Positions 59,265-64,000 of a stretch of 64,000 bases of DNA are shown here, one piece after another (the first letter of the stretch is position 1; the number at the start of each line of letters is the position of its first letter). This stretch comes from Acanthosepion esculentum. Taxonomy: Eukaryota; Mollusca; Cephalopoda; Sepiida; Sepiidae. A program made the position numbers and the translations under genes. The stretch is from NCBI GenBank assembly GCA_964036315.1, contig OZ038495.1:26124190-26188189 (forward strand). Direction: 5' to 3'. The notes under the pieces are model-generated. The model worked only from the letters and a program-made list of their open reading frames with translations. It was not told the DNA's origin and did no database searches.

Positions 59265-59480
59265 TTGTGCAATGTGGTGTAATGGTTAGCAAGCTTGTCT
59301 CCTTAGATCAATTATGACTGAATAGTTAGTTCAATCCTCACTGGGTGCGCCATATTTTCGGCCAGTGTGCCACATTCTAATGCTTATAAAATCACCACCA
59401 TATACACGATGGCTTTTCAATGAGGATGAACTTTACATTTTTCCCCTCTTGTCAATAATGTTATAAGTTTGCTAATTGTG
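59265..59480 (+). mobile_element. tRNA-derived SINE fragment, another family
   Basis: A box TGGTGTAATGG (59275-59285) followed by TTAGCAAGCTTGTCTCC as in tRNA-Gly-like sequences, and B box AGTTCAATCCT (59328-59338), then CACTGGGTGCGCCATATTTT. The tail is not delimited. Only about 50 bp from NT5DC exon a, in the upstream intron. Confidence 0.6.
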
Positions 59481-59677
59481 ATCAAAATATCTCCAAAAAT
59501 AATTGTTAGATTGTGATTAAATTTGTTTCATATGATCATGCTTCCATTTATTTTAGTTATCCAAAGTGTCATGTAACACAGAAAATAAAAAAGCAAGTCA
59601 TCTCACATAGTCCGAGTCCATTGGAACAGACAATATGACAAATATATCTATAAAAAATTATATAATTTAAAAAATGC

Positions 59678-60790
59678 AGTTACAGATATATCATGGGTTA
59701 CGTCATTTTCAGTTAAGTCATTCTTGATTATACGTCGTTTGTCAAAAAAAATATATGGAAAAATAAAAATCAAGTTTAAGTCATTTTATTCAACTTTATG
59801 TCCATCCACCACAAATATTGAAGTCGTAATATCACTAGCAAAGCATTAAAAGTGCATAAAATCATGTTACTGTACAATAAATAAGAATAAAAGTATATAA
59901 AATCATATTAAAATATGTACATTTACAGTAATTGTTAATATAATCATCATAAATCCTAGAGAACGAAATATGAAAAACAACTGTGACTCTGTGTTGCCAT
60001 CTTATTTAGTGGTCTTTAAGAGCTCAATATTGGCGTTTTCCACGGTAGTTCCAATATCTACTGTTTGCCGATGTTGTCAATGCCGCTCATGATTCCCGCA
60101 AAATTGAAATCCAGTTTAGTTTAGACATACGCACGGTATACGTCTGCTTATCGCTTACTCCCTCATTCTCATTCATTTGTGACTTTATATTGCCACAATG
60201 GCTCCTAAGAAAATTCCGAGTGCAAATGCTAAGCGTCATGCTATAATGCTAGATGATAAACTTACTATGATAAAACGCCATGAAAAAGGTTATATCAATT
60301 GATCGATCTTTTGGAATGAATCGGACAACTGTATGAACGATTGTTCTCAATAAGGATAAGATTTTGGCACATATCAAATCTGATGTCCCAGGGATGAAGA
60401 ATACTGTTATCAATAAGAAAAGAGGAAAATCTTTGAAGAGATGGAACAGCTTCTTTCTCTTTGGATTGATAGGTTGAATCATCAGCGTGCTGCTATTAGT
60501 CAAGAAATCATTCAAGTGAAAGTGTTGTCTTTGTTTGAAGACCTGAACAAAAAATACCCATATGAGAAAGATGTAGAGTTTAAAGCAAGTCAAGGCTGGT
60601 TCATGAGATTTAAAAAATGAAGACGTTATCACTCTATTAAGAAGCAAGGAGAAAGTGCATCAGCTGATGAACAAGCAGCAGCCAATTTTCCTAAAGCATT
60701 GGCTAAGATCATCAATGAAAACAGGTTTCTTCCTGAACAGATTTTTAACATTGACAAAACTTTGCTTTTGTTATGTATCACAACTCTGAC
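59678..60790 (+). mobile_element. Tigger/pogo-type transposon, 5' half, inactivated
   Basis: Probable terminus CAGTTACAGATATATC at 59678. ATG at 60198 opens MAPKKIPSANAKRHAIMLDD and LTMIKRHEKG, then across frame breaks SFGMNRTTV, NKDKILAHIKSDVPGMKNT, EEMEQLLSLWIDRLNHQR, FEDLNKKYPYEKD, FKASQGWFMRFKK and ENRFLPEQIFNIDKT. This is the psq-type plus CENP-B-type DNA-binding part and the first catalytic Asp (NIDKT) of Tigger transposases. The rest of the DDE domain is lost where the Jockey-like copy begins. Confidence 0.82.
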
Positions 60791-60837
60791 CGCTTGGCAA
60801 TTTGGCTCATGCTGTAGTATCTGTTGATATTTCTTTT

Positions 60838-61265
60838 GAGTCATCTTTAAGACTGGAATTCACAAAACTTCTCTGTTATCAATGTACTGATTGGGATTCA
60901 TTTCATATTTTTATTGTGATGCTTCTTGGAGTGAAATTTTTAACCGTCCTATAGAGAAATGTGCCAGTGAGGTTTCTTCTTGGGTAAAAATCAGCACTGA
61001 TGCTTTTGTGCCTTCTCAGAAATACCACAATCATCTCTTTAGTTCGCACCTGCCTGTTCAGTGGCTATAACCCACAGGAATCAATTTTTCCAGCTTTGCC
61101 AATGTGATAGTTCCAATCACAATAGATGCTTCTTTTTGTCTGCTCATAATAATTGTAAAAATGTGGCTAAGTCTTTGTTCACTGATAGAATGAGGTACGA
61201 TATAGCTTCTAACAAGTTTGGTTATCATTACAGGTGGCTCTGTTATAGTGTGTTAAATAAGAGTA
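60838..61265 (+). mobile_element. Jockey-like LINE copy, first part
   Basis: Reading CDASWSEIFNRPIEKCASEV, SSWVKISTDAFVPSQKYHNH and SGYNPQESIFPA matches the linker before RT, parallel to 15205-15540. The copy continues at 63192 after a 1.9-kb insertion. Confidence 0.78.
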
Positions 61266-63190
61266 GGTATCACAGGTGAAAATTTCAAACAGGTACTATG
61301 TGTTATCTGATTGCATCTTCTTAATCTACATGATTAAAGAAACTTAGCAGTTTTTATTTCATCAAAATATCTCAAACCATTTAATTTTGGCAGATTTATT
61401 TTTATTTTTACACATGTGCTCGACTTAGCCATTTTTTTGTCTATTATGAATTAAGACAAAATACCATATTTGGACTCTTATATTTTAAAAAGCAATTAAG
61501 AACAATAGTTAAAATTATACTAGCTTGTTAGGTACATAACAAAGAAATTAATAATAAAATTACAGATAGTATCACTACATATTTCTTAAATAATATTTCT
61601 TATTTGAATATGCAAATTTTATAAATCAAAACTTCTGCAATGATGTGCAAACAACTCATAACCTGAGGTTTGACATTTCATGAAACTGGAAATAAGATCC
61701 ATTCATCCCAAATTTCAAATATCACATTATGACTATACCAGTAACATACCTAATTTTTGGGGAAATGATAGAATGGATATATTCTGGATTATTCCACTTC
61801 AAAATTGAAAAAAATTGCTTTTTAACCTTTTGTTACAAGGTATTTGAAAGGCTGATTTTAGACTTGCTTGAATTGTGTCATAAAATGAATACTTCTTACA
61901 CGAGAAATACCAAATTTCATATCTAGCCATTTCTGAGGGTGCTCTTTCCATTTATCATGGTTAAAATGACCTAAAATCAACAGATTAGAATGTACATGGA
62001 GCAGATGCTGAACAAGTACAGTCCTGACTCAACATGTACAATTTCTGGACTGTAGAGAGAGAGAAGCTTAACACACGCTAAGCAATACCCACTAATGATT
62101 ACTAATAATCCATATGAAATAAATATTACTAAGAAATAATAATAAATTAGGAAAATGAATATTAAATTATAAATTTGTATCTAGATAGCAATAAATCGTA
62201 ACTAAAATCCATTCATTAGATAATTTAAAAAGTAAGAAAATGTTACTTGGTAACTGAAATGCTGATAATTATTGTGAGAATACTGCAAAAACATAAAAGA
62301 CATTCTAGAATTTTTTTGTAGAATGTTCTTTTATCTCATTCTTTGAATATGAACATTTTTCAATCAATAAGTCCTATGTTTTTTTTTTATGATTTGAATC
62401 GGAGCATAAAGTAAAATTGATTTTTGTTTCATATTTTTTATGATGAAAACGGTTTTTAAATCTCATTTACATTTTATATATCATAGAAAATTAATATTTA
62501 AAACAAATTCTTACCAATTTCCTTGAAAATTTCATCCATAGAAAACATACGGGTCGATTATTTTCAGTCTGTGTTGATGCTGTGTATTCAGTCTCGCGTG
62601 GAGTTGAAATGTTGGCCGAGCGAGTCGCACATGGTTACACATAATTGCACACGTGCAAAATGGAGCTATCATTTCATTTTTGATTTAGTTTCATAGATTA
62701 TTAAATGAGCGTTTTAATGATATATTTTCTATTTTTTTATTTTTACAAGAAGCATTTGAATTTTACGATCAAACTTTTCATTTGAATTGTTTACAAACTT
62801 CTTATTAAAATTAAAAAATATAAAATATATGAAAATAAAGCTTAGAATATTAACTTTCAAACTAGTGTGTTACCAAAATTGTAATAAACCCTGCGGAGTG
62901 CACATATTACAAAATTTGAGGAAGTCTAAACTGCCGTCAGTGAAAAAAATGGCCAAAATTTAGCGAAATCACCAAAAAAATGTCTATTTTCAAACTGTAA
63001 TGTTCATCGCACACTGTAGTACATATAAAAATAAATAAGATAGAAACAAAGTTCATGAAATAAGCTTTTATTTGGTATGCATTATGTTTTCATGGAGATA
63101 TTAAATGAAATAACACGGCGAGTTGAATATATGCATTTTTTAGTGTTTAGTTAAGAATTTCATCGGCTGTAAGCTGAGTGTTGGGATACC
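61266..63190. mobile_element. Unclassified 1.9-kb DNA transposon with GGTATC ends
   Basis: The Jockey-like copy is interrupted exactly here. AATAAGAGTA flanks at 61256-61265 and 63192-63201. Ends GGTATCACAGG and, inverted, GGTATCCCAACA share GGTATC.CA. A 10-bp duplication with short inverted ends recalls Mutator-like or related cut-and-paste elements. No transposase is visible, so it would be non-autonomous. It includes a CpG-rich patch at about 62565-62650. Confidence 0.68.
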
Positions 63191-63191
63191 T

Positions 63192-63406
63192 AATAAGAGT
63201 AAGTTTTCTATTCCTGCTCTCTTCACTTAATTTGAGATGTTATCATCTTCTGATAAAGCAGAATGTTTTGCTGGTAAATTCTCTTCCAATTCTACTCTTG
63301 ACTTTCCACTTAGAACTGAGTCTCTACTGTGTGATATGCATATAACTCAATTCATTTTCTGCTATCATCTCTAAAATAGATCCTCACAAAGCATTGTGGG
63401 TGATTA
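63192..63406 (+). mobile_element. Jockey-like LINE copy, second part
   Basis: Frame-broken reading FEMLSSSDKAECFAGKFSS and NSTLDF matches FEVLSSAADKEKCF in the copy at 15.5 kb. It then breaks off at about 63395-63406. Confidence 0.75.
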
Positions 63407-63876
63407 CTCACATCATAGCAGCAGACATTAGCCTCGTGCTCACAGAGATAAAAACATACTTGACAAGAAATAAAACGTACAGAAATAACAGGAAAGCATG
63501 GTAAATTGTATGTTAATTTCATACAATTTATTTTTTATGTGTACTGGTGTTGTGTGTATTTTTGGTTGCAAATGTTTTATGGTAGATGTAAGAAATTACT
63601 TGATATTTTAACACGCCATGTCACAGAAAGAGGTAGGGCACATGTTGACTGTCTGAGGGTTTGTGGCAAAGAGGTTGAATTTAATGTCTTTTGGTGGGAT
63701 GTCAGTATTTCTGTCAGGGACAGTTTTTGTTGCATGCTGAGAGAATTTTTATTATTTTTACTTTTTATTAATTTATTTTATACAACTTTTAAATGTTACT
63801 GTTTTATTTTATTTATAATTTTCATTATTATTATTATTATTTTATATTTTATTTTTATTTATTTATAATAATAATG
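63407..63876. other. Second insertion inside the Jockey-like copy
   Basis: About 470 bp absent from the parallel copy near 15770. Contains an open frame (63506-63868) with no recognisable domain and a TTA-rich tail at 63820-63872. No clear target duplication; origin unknown. Confidence 0.5.
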
Positions 63877-64000
63877 TCCCTACAGTATCACTGCAATAAT
63901 CCTTAAGAAATATGCTCCTGGACTGGTTCCTGTTCTCTCTTAACTCTACAATAAATGCCTTGATGCTTCTTACTTCCACGCTTGTTGGAAATCCTCTTCT
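63877..64000 (+). mobile_element. Jockey-like LINE copy, third part, runs off the window
   Basis: Reading ITAIILKKYAPGLVPVLS and NKCLDASYFHACWKSSS parallels AIVLRKRAPELTPVLSKLYS and KCLAASCSPTCWKSSS of the 15.2-17.3 kb copy. Confidence 0.8.

Noticed and set aside
62512..62620. Upstream exon of the NT5DC gene
   Set aside because: A GTAAGA donor is present, but the encoded text (for example VCFLWMKFSRKL) does not fit the family, and the site lies within an inserted transposon.

Overview
The window is a gene-poor, AT-rich, repeat-dense piece of an animal nuclear genome. It has spliced exons with GT/AG borders, tRNA-derived SINEs, Penelope-like, Jockey-like and Gypsy-type retroelements, many Tc1/mariner transposons and long TA microsatellites. 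The SINE body resembles, from memory, the tRNA-SINE family of cephalopod molluscs, so a mollusc, perhaps a cephalopod, is the best guess. That is an inference, not a proof. Nothing prokaryotic is visible.

One host gene can be supported. Twelve exons on the minus strand, from 59214 down to 25711, join in phase into 357 codons plus a stop. The product is the C-terminal two thirds of a 5'-nucleotidase domain-containing protein of the NT5DC2/NT5DC3 type (HAD superfamily). The N-terminal exons, which should hold the DxDxT nucleophile motif, were not found and probably lie beyond 64000. Its introns are up to about 9.9 kb long and are filled with transposons.

Layout. 1-2800: Tc1/mariner relic, Jockey-like 3' end, tandem tRNA-SINE pair. 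2800-12000: mostly unexplained AT-rich DNA with two mariner-type relics. 12050-13230: fold-back transposon and a Penelope-like (PLE) fragment with inverted ends. 14559-17340: inverted SINE pair and a long Jockey-like fragment. 18950-22480: another SINE, then a decayed PLE with RT and GIY-YIG parts and a nested SINE. 25711-59214: the NT5DC gene. Its introns hold a palindromic PLE terminal repeat with two back-to-back hammerhead-ribozyme candidates (27.5 kb), a pogo-like MITE, a nearly complete mariner with three stops (30.5 kb), a 31-bp minisatellite (32 kb), a SINE (33.9 kb), a Tc1 element (34.9-36.5 kb), a repetitive protein family of unknown function (40-41.6 kb), a Tc1 split by a solo LTR (42.2-44.1 kb), two more mariner-type relics, a second 31-bp minisatellite (52 kb), a short Gypsy element (52.6-56.2 kb) and an uninterrupted mariner transposase (57.6-58.9 kb). 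59.2-64 kb: SINE head, Tigger/pogo relic, and a Jockey-like copy split by a 1.9-kb DNA transposon and a second insertion.

The strongest leads are the hammerhead-bearing palindrome, the intact mariner, the solo LTR whose removal restores the Tc1 frame, and the unclassified 1.9-kb element with GGTATC termini. All calls come from reading the sequence; no search or folding program was run.
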